Shown piece after piece: positions 15,335-23,952 of a stretch of DNA of 38,297 bases. Each line of letters starts with the position of its first letter. The first letter of the stretch is position 1. Origin of the DNA: CAIQIA01 sp945861105. Lineage in GTDB: Bacteria; Cyanobacteriota; Cyanobacteriia; PCC-6307; Cyanobiaceae. The translations under genes were made by a program, and so were the position numbers. The stretch spans positions 1 to 38,297 of the forward strand of contig CANLCC010000020.1 of assembly GCA_947488815.1 (NCBI GenBank), written 5' to 3'. The notes under the pieces are model-generated. The model did no database searches, had not been told where the DNA came from, and was given only the letters and a program-made list of their open reading frames with translations.

Positions 15335-15416
15335 TGGGGGCAGTCGGACTCGAACCGACAAGACCGAAGCCGGCGCATTTTGAGTGCGCTGCGTCTACCA
15401 ATTCCGCCATGCCCCC
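15335..15416 (-). tRNA. tRNA-Leu (anticodon CAA)
   Basis: The minus strand gives acceptor GGGGGCA paired with TGCCCCC, D arm GCGGAATTGGTAGACGC, and anticodon stem GCGCA/TGCGC around CTCAAAA, so the anticodon is CAA. A long variable arm and T arm GTCGGTTCGAGTCCGAC follow. CCA is not encoded. The 5' end lies 45 bases from the argD start on the other strand, so the two are divergent. Confidence 0.96.
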
Positions 15417-15461
15417 GATGGTGTGACTTTACGGTGGAAGCAGCCCGGTGCACGACCGCCT

Positions 15462-16655
15462 GTGAGCGCCCCCCCCTCGGCCGTGATGGCCACCTACGGA
15501 CGCCTGCCCCTCACCCTGGTCAAAGGGTCGGGCTGCTGGGTGGAGGATGACCGGGGCCGCCGCCATCTCGACTGCGTCGCCGGCATCGCCACCTGCACCC
15601 TCGGCCACAGCGATCGGGTGCTGCGCAAGGCCCTCACCCGGCAGCTGCGCCGCCTGCAGCATGTCTCGAACCTTTACCGGATCGAGGAGCAGGAAGAACT
15701 GGCCCGCTGGATCACCGACCGCAGCTGCACCGACCAGGTGTTCTTCTGCAATTCGGGCGCCGAGGCCAATGAGGCCGCCATCAAGCTGGCGCGCAAGTAC
15801 GGCCACTGCCGTCGCGGCGTCGAACGACCGGTGGTGCTCTCGGCCCGGGCCAGCTTCCATGGCCGCACCCTGGCCGCCGTGACCGCCACCGGCCAGGCCA
15901 AATATCACCGCGGCTTCGAGCCGCTGCCGGAAGGCTTTGACCACTTTCTCTACAACGACCTCGACGACGCCAGGGCTGCCATCGACCGCCATGACGGCAG
16001 AGCCGTGGCGGTGCTGATCGAGCCGCTGCAGGGGGAAGGGGGCGTGGTGCCGGGGGATCCCCAGGTCTTCCAGGGGCTGCGGCAGCTGTGCGACGAGCGG
16101 GGGCTGCTGTTGATTCTCGACGAGGTGCAGGTGGGGATGGGCCGCACCGGCCGCCTCTGGGGCTACGAGCATCTCGGGATCGAGCCCGACGCCATCACCC
16201 TCGCCAAGGGCCTGGGGGGCGGCCATGCCATCGGCGCCCTGGCGGTGAAAAACGCGGCCGCGGTGTTCGAACCCGGGGACCACGCCAGCACCTTCGGCGG
16301 CAACCCCTTCGCCTGTCGGGCCGCCCTCACCGTCGCCGCCGAACTGGAACGGCGGGAGCTGCTGGCCCATGTGCAGGCCCGCGGCGAACAGCTGCGGGAG
16401 GGGCTGCTGCAGCGGGTGGCCCGCCATCCGGCCCTGCTGAGCGGCGTGCGGGGGTGGGGGCTGATCCAGGGCTTGCTGCTGCGGGACGGTGGCCCCAACG
16501 CCGCCGATCTGGTGCGTGAAGCCATGGCTGAGGGCTTGCTGCTGGTGCCGGCAGGTCCGCAGGTGGTGCGCTTCGTCCCTCCCCTGGTGATCCGCCGGCG
16601 GGAGGTGCGTCAGCTGCTCGACCGCCTTGACCGCAGCCTGGCCCGGCTGGCATGA
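15462..16655 (+). CDS. argD: Acetylornithine aminotransferase
   Basis: This class III PLP aminotransferase interconverts N-acetylglutamate semialdehyde and N-acetylornithine in arginine synthesis. From GTG 15462 it has 397 residues. Motifs are FCNSGAEANEAAIKLARKYG, ILDEVQVGMGRTGRLWGYEH and the PLP lysine K249 in ITLAKGLGGGHAIGA. ATG 15486 (MATYGRLPLTLV) is an alternative start; I prefer GTG 15462 but cannot decide it. The frame continues upstream antisense to the tRNA, which is not coding. Its TGA overlaps folC by four bases. Confidence 0.93.
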   Translation: MSAPPSAVMATYGRLPLTLVKGSGCWVEDDRGRRHLDCVAGIATCTLGHSDRVLRKALTRQLRRLQHVSNLYRIEEQEELARWITDRSCTDQVFFCNSGAEANEAAIKLARKYGHCRRGVERPVVLSARASFHGRTLAAVTATGQAKYHRGFEPLPEGFDHFLYNDLDDARAAIDRHDGRAVAVLIEPLQGEGGVVPGDPQVFQGLRQLCDERGLLLILDEVQVGMGRTGRLWGYEHLGIEPDAITLAKGLGGGHAIGALAVKNAAAVFEPGDHASTFGGNPFACRAALTVAAELERRELLAHVQARGEQLREGLLQRVARHPALLSGVRGWGLIQGLLLRDGGPNAADLVREAMAEGLLLVPAGPQVVRFVPPLVIRRREVRQLLDRLDRSLARLA

Positions 16656-17869
16656 GGCTGCCTGAGCCGGTCGATCTGAGCGACCTGCTGGAACCCTTCC
16701 GCAGCCGCGGCGTCGACCTGGGGCTGGAGCGGCTGCAGCGGGGGCTGGCGGCCATGGGTCACCCCGAGCGGCGCTTCGAAGCGGTGCAGGTGGCGGGCAC
16801 CAATGGCAAAGGTTCGATCGTGGCGATGCTGGAGGCGATTCTGCGGGCGGCAGGGGTGCCGGCCGGGGTGTACCGCTCTCCCCACCTGCGCAGCTGGTGT
16901 GAGCGCATCCGCGTGGATGGTCGCTGGATCAGCCCAGGGGAGCTGCGGGACCAGCTGCGGGCCTGGCAGCCCCAGGCCGTCGCCCACGGGCTCACCACCT
17001 TCGAGCAGCTCACCGGTGCCGCCTTCAGCCACTTTGCGGCGGCCGGGGTGCCGCTCGCCGTGCTTGAGGTGGGCCTGGGCGGCCGGCTGGACGCCACCAC
17101 CACCCATCCGCAACGGACGGTGCTGGGGGTGGCGAGCATCGGCCTCGACCACTGCGACTGGCTCGGCGACAGCCTCGAGGCGATCGCCGCTGAGAAGGCG
17201 GGCATCTTCAGCCCTGGAAGTGTGGCCATCAGCGGCCCCCAGGCTCCGGAGGTGAGCCGAAGGCTCGAAGCCCAGGCCGCCGCGAGCGGCACCGAGCTGC
17301 GCTGGGTGCCGCCCCTGCCCGACGAGGTGCCGCTGGGCCTGCCAGGCCAGCTGCAGCGGCTCAACGGAGCGGTGGCCGTCGGCATGGCCGAAGCCCTGGT
17401 GGAACGGGGCTGGCCCCTGCCGGCAGAGGCCATCGCCCAGGGCCTGGCGGCGGCCCGCTGGCCGGGGCGCCTTGAACGACGGAGCTGGCGGGGGCAGCCG
17501 CTGCTGCTGGACGGGGCCCATAACCCACCGGCCGCCCTGGCCCTGCGCCAGGAGCTGGACACCCTGACCCCGGGGGGACCGCGCCGTTGGCTGATCGGCA
17601 TCCAGCGCCACAAGGATGCCCCGGCGATGCTGACCACCCTGCTCGGACCGGGCGATCGAGCCTGGATCCTGCCCTTTGAAGACCACGACTGCTGGACCGC
17701 CGCAGCCCTGGCGACGGCGGTCCCCTCCCTGGCCAGCCAGCTGCACCAGGCCGACAGTGCCGAACAGGGCCTCAACCAGCTGCTGGCGCCAGGCCCCCTG
17801 CCGGTGGTCACGGGGTCCCTGCACCTGCTGGGCAGCCTCTGGGAGCAGCTCGATCCGCTGGACCCCTGA
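16652..17869 (+). CDS. folC: Folylpolyglutamate synthase / dihydrofolate synthase
   Basis: FolC is a Mur-ligase-fold enzyme that adds glutamate to folates, and often also makes dihydrofolate from dihydropteroate. The 405-residue protein has the P-loop VAGTNGKGSIVAMLEAIL near residues 47-64, YRSPHLRSWCERIRVDG, and LEVGLGGRLDATTTH with LGDSLEAIAAEKAGIF. The C-terminal domain has LLDGAHNPPAALAL. Single or dual activity cannot be told. It overlaps argD as ATGA, so the two are translationally coupled. Confidence 0.95.
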   Translation: MRLPEPVDLSDLLEPFRSRGVDLGLERLQRGLAAMGHPERRFEAVQVAGTNGKGSIVAMLEAILRAAGVPAGVYRSPHLRSWCERIRVDGRWISPGELRDQLRAWQPQAVAHGLTTFEQLTGAAFSHFAAAGVPLAVLEVGLGGRLDATTTHPQRTVLGVASIGLDHCDWLGDSLEAIAAEKAGIFSPGSVAISGPQAPEVSRRLEAQAAASGTELRWVPPLPDEVPLGLPGQLQRLNGAVAVGMAEALVERGWPLPAEAIAQGLAAARWPGRLERRSWRGQPLLLDGAHNPPAALALRQELDTLTPGGPRRWLIGIQRHKDAPAMLTTLLGPGDRAWILPFEDHDCWTAAALATAVPSLASQLHQADSAEQGLNQLLAPGPLPVVTGSLHLLGSLWEQLDPLDP

Positions 17870-17917
17870 GCCGCCCGGTGGCCTGAGGCCCAGACTGCGG
17901 TGAGCCACTGCCAAACG

Positions 17918-18418
17918 ATGTCTGTGCCCATGCACCTGCTGGCGTTGCTGCTGGCCCTGCTGCTGCCCCTGACGGGCGCTGCGGAACCGGTCTGGGCCCG
18001 CAGCTACCTCGAAAGCATCGATTACACCCTCACCAACCAGAGCGGGGTGGATTTCCATGGCCAGGACCTGGAGGGCAGTTCCTTCGCCGGTGCCGTCGGG
18101 CGCCAGGCCGATTTCTCCGGCGCGCAGCTGCATGGGGCAATCTTCACCCAGGCGGCCATGGCCGGCGCCGACTTCCACGGGGCCGACCTGAGCGATGCGC
18201 TGATGGACCGGGCCGACTTCGCCGCCACCGACCTGCGCGACGCCCTGCTGAGCGGCGTGATCGCCAGTGGCAGCAGCTTCACCGAGGCCCGCATCGAAGG
18301 GGCAGATTTCAGCGATGCCCTGCTGGACCGGGCCGACCGCCTCAGCCTCTGCCGCCGGGCCAGCGGCCGTCATCCCCAGACCGGCATCGAGACCCGGCTC
18401 AGCCTCGACTGTCCCTGA
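17918..18418 (+). CDS. Exported pentapeptide-repeat protein
   Basis: From ATG 17918 the protein has 166 residues. A signal peptide (MHLLALLLALLLPLTGAAEP) is followed by about a dozen A(D/N)LxX-type pentapeptides in the centre, such as ADFSGAQLHGAIFTQAAMAG and ADFHGADLSDALMDRADF. These build a right-handed beta-helix. The tail contains two cysteines (LSLCRRASGRHPQTG and SLDCP) that may form a disulfide, a pattern seen in lumenal pentapeptide proteins of cyanobacteria. GTG 17900 is an alternative start. Function is unknown; thylakoid lumen or periplasm is the likely site. Confidence 0.85.
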   Translation: MSVPMHLLALLLALLLPLTGAAEPVWARSYLESIDYTLTNQSGVDFHGQDLEGSSFAGAVGRQADFSGAQLHGAIFTQAAMAGADFHGADLSDALMDRADFAATDLRDALLSGVIASGSSFTEARIEGADFSDALLDRADRLSLCRRASGRHPQTGIETRLSLDCP

Positions 18419-18432
18419 GCCGTCGCCCGGCA

Positions 18433-19809
18433 TCACCCCTCTGATTCCGTCCAGCCCCGCAGCTTGCCGGGATTGAGCAGGCCCAGGGGGTCGTGGGCGT
18501 GCTTGGCCGCCACCTGACCGGCATCGACCACCCCGAGGCCGCTGTCTTCGACGGTGATCGCATGGGGGTTGAAGACCAGCACCCCCAGGGCACGACAGCG
18601 GGCGATCAGGTCGGCGAGGGCGGCCTCCCCACGCCAGGGAAACACCGGCAGGCCCACCCAGCGGGGACAGCCCCCCTGCCGCACCCGCTCCAGATGCCAG
18701 AGCAGTCCGGGTTCGGCGGCCGCCAGGGCCGCCAGCACCGGCTCGACCGGATCGGGCAGCATCACGATCAGATAGGTGAGACCTGGATCGGCCGCCCGGG
18801 CCTGCAGGGTGGTGTGGTTCCAGCAGAGTTCACGCAGCAGCAGGCCCCGGGGCGGCCAGCACGGTCGCTGCAACAGCACCTGCCCCCCCCGGCCCCGGGT
18901 CGCAGCCGTGATCGGGCCCACGGCCGCGGGGGTCGCATGCAGCAGCAGCCGGTCGCCGGTCGGCGGGGGAAGGCCGGCAAGGCTGGGCATCAGGGCCGCC
19001 AGGGACGGCTCCAGATAGGCCAGCTGGTCGAGCTCGAGGGCCGCGGCCGTCAGATCGGCCGCCAGCCCCAGGGCCGCCGGGCGATCGGACAGTTCGAGCA
19101 CCAGCTCCTGCCAGGGCTGCCACGGGGCCGTCGGCACGGTGATGGCCGTGAGGATGCCGTTGCAGCCGTAGGCATGGTTGAGGGCCGCGGCGGCTTCAGC
19201 CTCCAGCTGCAGCCAGCGGGGTTCGGCCTCAACGGTGAGCACCTCCAGGCCGAGCAGATTGCCGCGGTCCCGCAGCAGACCCCAGCGCAGGCTGCCCACA
19301 CCGCTGGAACCACCGGCGATGTACCCCCCCAGGGTGGCGGTGCGCCAGGTGCTGGGGGCCAGCCGCAGGGCGCGGCCATGGGGCTGCAGCTGGCGGTCGA
19401 GCTCCAGCAGCCGGCAGCCCGGTTCGGCGCAGAGCACACCGGTCTCGGGATCCAGATCCAGCAGGCGCTGCAGGGGCGAGGTGTCGAGCACCACCCCGCC
19501 CTGCAGGGGCACGCACTGGCCGTGGTTGCCGGTGCCGGCACCCCGCAGGGTCAACGGCGCCCGATGGCGATGGCAGAGGGCCGCCACCCGCCGCAGCTGC
19601 TCCCGGTCGTGGGCCCGCACCACCAGCTGCGCCCGGCAGTCCCGCAGGGCCAGCTCCAGGGGCGGGGAGAACTGGTGCTGATCGCGGGACAGCTCGTCAA
19701 GCAGTGCCCCTCCCTCGACCACATCGAGACCGTCGAGGTCCTGGCGCAGCCGTTGCAGGGCGGCAGGGTCGAGGGGATGGGGGTTGAAGGGGAAAGGCTG
19801 CCGCGTCAC
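18433..19809 (-). CDS. FAD-binding oxidase, GlcD/GlcE-like (PCMH type)
   Basis: This 458-residue flavoprotein belongs to the vanillyl-alcohol oxidase/GlcD superfamily. The FAD-binding PCMH domain shows LVVRAHDREQLRRVAALCHR, then TLRGAGTGNHGQCVPLQGG and TATLGGYIAGGSSGVGSLRW. The C-terminus HDPLGLLNPGKLRGW is typical of GlcD-like 2-hydroxy-acid dehydrogenases. It may therefore be a glycolate dehydrogenase subunit of photorespiration, but substrate is inferred only. No 4Fe-4S cysteine cluster is seen. Its ATG overlaps the stop of the DUF4359 gene (ATGA), so they are co-translated. Confidence 0.85.
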   Translation of the reverse strand: MTRQPFPFNPHPLDPAALQRLRQDLDGLDVVEGGALLDELSRDQHQFSPPLELALRDCRAQLVVRAHDREQLRRVAALCHRHRAPLTLRGAGTGNHGQCVPLQGGVVLDTSPLQRLLDLDPETGVLCAEPGCRLLELDRQLQPHGRALRLAPSTWRTATLGGYIAGGSSGVGSLRWGLLRDRGNLLGLEVLTVEAEPRWLQLEAEAAAALNHAYGCNGILTAITVPTAPWQPWQELVLELSDRPAALGLAADLTAAALELDQLAYLEPSLAALMPSLAGLPPPTGDRLLLHATPAAVGPITAATRGRGGQVLLQRPCWPPRGLLLRELCWNHTTLQARAADPGLTYLIVMLPDPVEPVLAALAAAEPGLLWHLERVRQGGCPRWVGLPVFPWRGEAALADLIARCRALGVLVFNPHAITVEDSGLGVVDAGQVAAKHAHDPLGLLNPGKLRGWTESEG

Positions 19810-20237
19810 CGGGGTCCCCCGCCGCCATCGGTCCAGGGCCGCGGCGTCGACAGGGCAGCCTCGAGCACCACGAAATGACCGGCCACCCCCAGGGTGCGCA
19901 GGTGATAGCCCGGCAGGGCCAGCATCGGCAGCAGGTCGCCACTGCCGATGCGCGTGTCGTAGATGCTCAGCAGCCCGAGGTTCCAGCGCCGGGTGAAGGT
20001 CGCGGCGAGATGGCCCAGGTTGGCCTGCTGATCGCGCACCAGGGCAGGGCAGTTGGCCAGCAACAGGTTGAGGCCGAGGGGCAGGCCGCCGGGACGACAG
20101 AACTCGTCGACGCCCCGGCGGCTCAGTTCGGCGCCGGCGAAGCCGCGGAAGTCAGCCGGACCCGGGTTGGACAGGGCAAGCAGTCCGCCGGCGGTGACTC
20201 CGGCCAGCAATAACGGCAGCGACGAGCGGCGTCCCAC
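19806..20237 (-). CDS. DUF4359-family membrane-anchored protein
   Basis: From GTG 20237 the protein has 143 residues. It opens with a hydrophobic segment (LPLLLAGVTAGGLLALSNPG) that is a signal anchor or signal peptide. The next part (ADFRGFAGAELSRRGVDEFC ... LLLANCPALV) has two cysteines, and RRWNLGLLSIYDTRIG fits DUF4359. An upstream GTG at 20267 is possible. The function of DUF4359 is unknown. Direct translational coupling to the flavin oxidase suggests a shared process. Confidence 0.7.
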   Translation of the reverse strand: MGRRSSLPLLLAGVTAGGLLALSNPGPADFRGFAGAELSRRGVDEFCRPGGLPLGLNLLLANCPALVRDQQANLGHLAATFTRRWNLGLLSIYDTRIGSGDLLPMLALPGYHLRTLGVAGHFVVLEAALSTPRPWTDGGGGPR

Positions 20238-20306
20238 AACGACCCGGACGGGGTAACAGGGTCCCACAGGGAATCGATGATCCGTGCTGTAGGGTGCTCT
20301 TTGTGC

Positions 20307-20380
20307 GGCGGGCGTCGCCAAGCGGTTAAGGCAGCGGCTTGTGGCGCCGCTATTCGGGGGTTCGAATCCCCTCGCTCGCC
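20307..20380 (+). tRNA. tRNA-His (anticodon GTG)
   Basis: The plus strand folds with an eight-pair acceptor that includes the histidine-specific extra G(-1) at 20307 opposite C73 at 20380. T8 falls at 20315. The D arm contains AAGCGGTTAAGGCA, the anticodon stem GCGGC/GCCGC encloses TTGTGGC (anticodon GTG), and the T arm is GGGGGTTCGAATCCCC. CCA is not encoded. The tRNA ends one base before the stop of the convergent DUF1611 gene. Confidence 0.96.
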
Positions 20381-20381
20381 C

Positions 20382-21443
20382 TCATTTTGACCCCAGCAGG
20401 GCGTCGAGCAGAGAAGCTGCTCCCCCTCTCACGGCATCCGCGCAGGGCAGACCGGTCTCCCGGGCAATGCCTTCAATGGCCTGTTGGGCTGCACCGTCGT
20501 CGAGATGGGCGGTGTTGAGGGCCACGGCCCGCACCCGCGCCGGCCGCCCCCCCTGGGGCAGGGCCAGGGCTGCCATGGCCTCGCAGACGGCGATCAGCTG
20601 CGGCAACGGCGGCAGCGGCACCTGGGGCAGGTTGCGGATGCTGGCCTGCCCGGCCCGGTGCACCAGCAGCAGATCGGTGGGCTGGCTGCCCCGCAGCAGC
20701 GGCAGGCTCGCGGTGGAGCCGGGATGGCAGAACGAGCCCTGCCCCTCCACAAAGATGAGGGCTTCGGGCCCCGCCCCCTCGGCCGTGGCCCGGACCGCCT
20801 GCTCAACGGCCCCGGCGGCGTAGTCCACCCGCACGGCATCGAGGGCGACGCCACCGCCGGCGATGAGGATGCCGGCCTGCCCCGTACCGACAAAACGGGC
20901 ATCCAGCCCCCGGGCCCGGGCCGCCGCCGTGAGCTCGAGGGCGACGCTCATCTTGCCCACCGACATGTCACTGCCCAGGGCCAGGATGCGGCGGCAGGGC
21001 AGGGTCGCCGCCAGCCCCGTGGCAACCGAAAGCTGGTCCGGTTCCCGGCGCAGATCCCAGATCCAGCACCCCGGCTGCACCAGGGCGGCCAGCTCGGGAT
21101 CGTCCCCCAGCCGCGTGTGCAGGCCGCTGGCGACGCTCAGGCCGGCCCGCAGGGCCTCGGCCACAGCCTCCCGGACCGCAGGCGGCAGCCGCCCCCCGGA
21201 CGGGGCCAGCCCCACCACCGCCACCTGGGGTCCGTAGAGCATCGCCTCGGCCACCGAGGCCACCACCGGCACCGGCCGGGGAATCCCGGTGAGCATCGGC
21301 AGATCGGCCCCGGCCCGGGCCGGGTCGAGCACCGCCACCACCGGCCCCTGGCGGTAGCGCAGCAGGGCCAGACCGGTCTTGCCCGAGAGATCTTCGAGGC
21401 CATCGTGCTGCAGCAGCAGCACCGGAGCATCGGCAGTCAGCAT
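20382..21443 (-). CDS. DUF1611 / DgcN-like P-loop protein
   Basis: This 353-residue protein of the DUF1611 family has an N-terminal Rossmann-like domain (VVAVLDPARAGADLPMLTGI). A P-loop-like NTPase core follows, with ILALGSDMSVGKMSVALELT, ARFVGTGQAGILIAGGGVALD and ALIFVEGQGSFCHPG. Family members named DgcN act with the epimerase DgcA in D-glutamate metabolism; I rely on recall for this. Here it lies directly after a DgcA-like epimerase gene and overlaps it by seven bases, which supports the pairing. The acceptor substrate in this organism is not known. Confidence 0.85.
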   Translation of the reverse strand: MLTADAPVLLLQHDGLEDLSGKTGLALLRYRQGPVVAVLDPARAGADLPMLTGIPRPVPVVASVAEAMLYGPQVAVVGLAPSGGRLPPAVREAVAEALRAGLSVASGLHTRLGDDPELAALVQPGCWIWDLRREPDQLSVATGLAATLPCRRILALGSDMSVGKMSVALELTAAARARGLDARFVGTGQAGILIAGGGVALDAVRVDYAAGAVEQAVRATAEGAGPEALIFVEGQGSFCHPGSTASLPLLRGSQPTDLLLVHRAGQASIRNLPQVPLPPLPQLIAVCEAMAALALPQGGRPARVRAVALNTAHLDDGAAQQAIEGIARETGLPCADAVRGGAASLLDALLGSK

Positions 21444-22477
21444 GGCTCCACCCCAAGTCCTGGCCCGTCGCCGGGCCTGAGCAGATCACCATCCTGCAGC
21501 GGCCCCCGGAAGGGGTCGTCCAGCAGGTTGAGGTGGCTGTCGAGGTCAGGCCAGTGCACCAGCGGCAGCAGCTGGGCGGCGGCCCCGTTGAGCAGGGCGC
21601 TGTCGGAATAACAGCCCAGCATCAGCCGCACCCCCAGGCGGCGGGCGGTGCGGGCCATCAGCAGCGCTTCCGTGAGGCCGCCGGTCTTGAGCAGCTTGAT
21701 GTTGACCCCATCGACGTGGGGGGCCAGCCGCAGCAGATCCTGCAGATCCCAGCAGCTTTCGTCGGCCACCAGCGCCAGGGGCGCCCGGCCCCGCAGATCG
21801 GCGAAGGCGCCCTCATCGTGGGTGGCGGCCGCCAGGGGCTGCTCCACCAGCACCACCTCCCGCTCGGCCAGCCAGGGGAGCATGCGACGGGCCTGCTCCG
21901 GCGTCCAGCCGCCGTTGGCATCCACCTGCAGTTCGGCCCCATCGAGCCGGGGCCGCAATGCCTCCACCAGGGCCCGGTCATGGTCCAGGCCGTCGGGGCT
22001 GCCCAGCTTGAGCTTGACCCGCGAGGCCGGCAGCAGGCGCCGCCAGCGCTCCAGCCGGTCCAGCATCGCCTCGGGGCTGGCGAGGCCCAGGGTGACGCTG
22101 GTGGGCACACAGGCCCGGCGGTCGAGGCCCCAGAGCTGCCACAACGGCCGGCCCAGCCGCTGGCCCCACCAGTCGTGCAGCGCCAGGTCGACGGCGCAGC
22201 GGGCCGGCGGGCTGAGCGGTTCCAGCAGCGGGTCGAGGCTCTGACGACAGAACGGATCCATGGGCTCGAGGGCCGGCAGCAGGGCCCGCAGCTCGGCCTC
22301 GAGCGCATCGGTGTCAAAGTGCCGCAGACCGGTGTCAAACCCACCGGTTTCGCCACGGCCGCAACAGCCGTCGTGGTCGAGGGTGAGGCACAGATGCTGC
22401 ACCGTGGCGGTGGTGCCGCGGCTGATGGTGAGCGGCACTGCCTTGGTGAGCGTGAACCGCTGCAGGCGCCAGTGCAT
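21437..22477 (-). CDS. Dipeptide epimerase / DgcA-like enolase-superfamily enzyme
   Basis: This 346-residue enzyme of the muconate lactonising/mandelate racemase group has the two-lysine architecture of epimerases. The KxK motif is in RVKLKLGSPDG, the metal ligands are in LQVDANGGWTP, VVLVEQPL and LVADESCW, and the second base is in GVNIKLLKTGGL. L-Ala-D/L-Glu epimerases of murein recycling share this set. The partner DUF1611 gene instead points to an N-acetyl-glutamate-type racemase (DgcA). Both are plausible. ATG is at 22477; miaB is divergent, 62 bases away. Confidence 0.88.
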   Translation of the reverse strand: MHWRLQRFTLTKAVPLTISRGTTATVQHLCLTLDHDGCCGRGETGGFDTGLRHFDTDALEAELRALLPALEPMDPFCRQSLDPLLEPLSPPARCAVDLALHDWWGQRLGRPLWQLWGLDRRACVPTSVTLGLASPEAMLDRLERWRRLLPASRVKLKLGSPDGLDHDRALVEALRPRLDGAELQVDANGGWTPEQARRMLPWLAEREVVLVEQPLAAATHDEGAFADLRGRAPLALVADESCWDLQDLLRLAPHVDGVNIKLLKTGGLTEALLMARTARRLGVRLMLGCYSDSALLNGAAAQLLPLVHWPDLDSHLNLLDDPFRGPLQDGDLLRPGDGPGLGVEPC

Positions 22478-22539
22478 GGGCGGAACCTCCGCTCAGGGCC
22501 ATTGGTCGACCCTAACGGCCTGGGACGCGCTGACCCACA

Positions 22540-23916
22540 ATGGGACCGAGCGCCACTGAAACCTTGCCCGCTTCCAGCATCAGCCCGCGGGGGACCTACT
22601 GGATCACCACCTTCGGCTGCCAGATGAACAAGGCGGACTCGGAGCGGATGGCGGGCATCCTCGAACATCTCGGCTACGAGGCCGGCAGTGGCGAGGACCA
22701 GGCCGATCTGGTGCTCTACAACACCTGCACGATCCGCGATAACGCCGAACAGAAGGTGTACAGCTACCTGGGCCGCCAGGCCCACCGCAAACGCAGCCAG
22801 CCCGGACTGATGCTGGTGGTGGCGGGTTGTGTGGCGCAGCAGGAGGGGGAGGCACTGCTGCGGCGGGTGCCGGAACTTGACCTGGTGATGGGGCCCCAGC
22901 ACGCCAACCGGCTCGCCACCCTGCTCGAGCGGGTCGAGGCCGGCCAGCAGGTGGTGGCCACCGAAGAACACACGGTGCTGGAAGACATCACCACGGCCCG
23001 GCGGGACAGTGCCGTCTGCGCCTGGGTGAACGTGATCTATGGCTGCAACGAGCGCTGCACCTATTGCGTGGTGCCGGCGGTGCGGGGCCGCGAACAGTCA
23101 CGCCAGCCCGAGGCGATCCGCAGCGAGATCGAGCAGCTCACCCGCCGCGGCTTCCGCGAAGTGACCCTGCTGGGGCAGAACATCGATGCCTACGGACGGG
23201 ATCTGCCCGGCAGCACGGCCGAGGGCCGCCACCGCCACACCTTCACCGACCTGCTGCAGCACGTTCACGACGTGCCCGGCCTGGCCCGGCTGCGGTTCGC
23301 CACCAGCCATCCGCGGTATTTCACCGAACGGCTGATCGAGGCCTGCGCCAGCCTGCCCAACGTGTGCGAACACTTCCACATTCCTTTCCAGAGTGGCGAC
23401 GACGCAGTGCTGCAGGCGATGGCCCGGGGGTACACCATCGATCGCTACCGGCGAATCATCGACCGCATCCGCGAGCGCATGCCCGATGCCGCCATCAGTG
23501 CCGACGCCATCGTGGGCTTTCCAGGCGAAACCGATGCCCAGTTCCGCCGCACCCTCGACCTGGTGGAGGCGGTGGGCTTCGATCAGGTCAACACGGCGGC
23601 CTATTCACCCCGGCCCGGCACCCCGGCGGCCCTGTGGCCCGACCAGCTGGATGAGACGGTCAAGGTGGCGCGGCTGCAGGAACTGAACGCCATCGTCGAA
23701 CGGACGGCACGGCAGCGCAGCAGCCGCTACCTGGGGCGGGTGGAGGAGGTGCTGGTGGAGGGCAGCAACCCCCGGGATGCCGGCCAGCTCATGGGCCGCA
23801 CCCGCACCAACCGCCTCACCTTCTTCCCGGCCGACGGCCATGGCCCCGGCGACCTGGTGCCGGTGCTGATCGACACCGTGAGGGCCTTCTCCCTCAGCGG
23901 CCGTGCCAGCCCCTGA
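22540..23916 (+). CDS. miaB: tRNA-2-methylthio-N6-dimethylallyladenosine synthase
   Basis: MiaB is a radical-SAM enzyme with two iron-sulfur clusters that adds the methylthio group to i6A37 of tRNAs. The 458-residue protein has the N-terminal MTTase domain (YWITTFGCQMNKADSERMAG; LYNTCTIRDNAEQKVYSYLG; VAGCVAQQEG). The radical-SAM cluster is NERCTYCVVPAVRGREQSR, and HIPFQSGDDAVLQAMARGYT follows. A C-terminal TRAM domain is also present (EEVLVEGSNPRDAGQLMGRT). The ATG 22540 start is clear. It is divergent from the epimerase gene. Confidence 0.96.
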   Translation: MGPSATETLPASSISPRGTYWITTFGCQMNKADSERMAGILEHLGYEAGSGEDQADLVLYNTCTIRDNAEQKVYSYLGRQAHRKRSQPGLMLVVAGCVAQQEGEALLRRVPELDLVMGPQHANRLATLLERVEAGQQVVATEEHTVLEDITTARRDSAVCAWVNVIYGCNERCTYCVVPAVRGREQSRQPEAIRSEIEQLTRRGFREVTLLGQNIDAYGRDLPGSTAEGRHRHTFTDLLQHVHDVPGLARLRFATSHPRYFTERLIEACASLPNVCEHFHIPFQSGDDAVLQAMARGYTIDRYRRIIDRIRERMPDAAISADAIVGFPGETDAQFRRTLDLVEAVGFDQVNTAAYSPRPGTPAALWPDQLDETVKVARLQELNAIVERTARQRSSRYLGRVEEVLVEGSNPRDAGQLMGRTRTNRLTFFPADGHGPGDLVPVLIDTVRAFSLSGRASP

Positions 23917-23952
23917 CGGCGCTGGTACCTTGAGACGCGACCTGTACCGCCC

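Noticed and set aside
15384..15461. N-terminal extension of argD
   Set aside because: This part is antisense to tRNA-Leu(CAA) and does not resemble ArgD; the start is placed at 15462.
16610..18436. Minus-strand open frame of 608 codons opposite argD, folC and the pentapeptide gene
   Set aside because: It is antisense to three well-supported genes and its product is low-complexity G/Q/H/R with no recognisable domain, as expected from GC-rich shadow frames.
18493..19878. Plus-strand open frame of 461 codons opposite the flavin oxidase
   Set aside because: No domain is visible and the other strand has full FAD-binding motifs.
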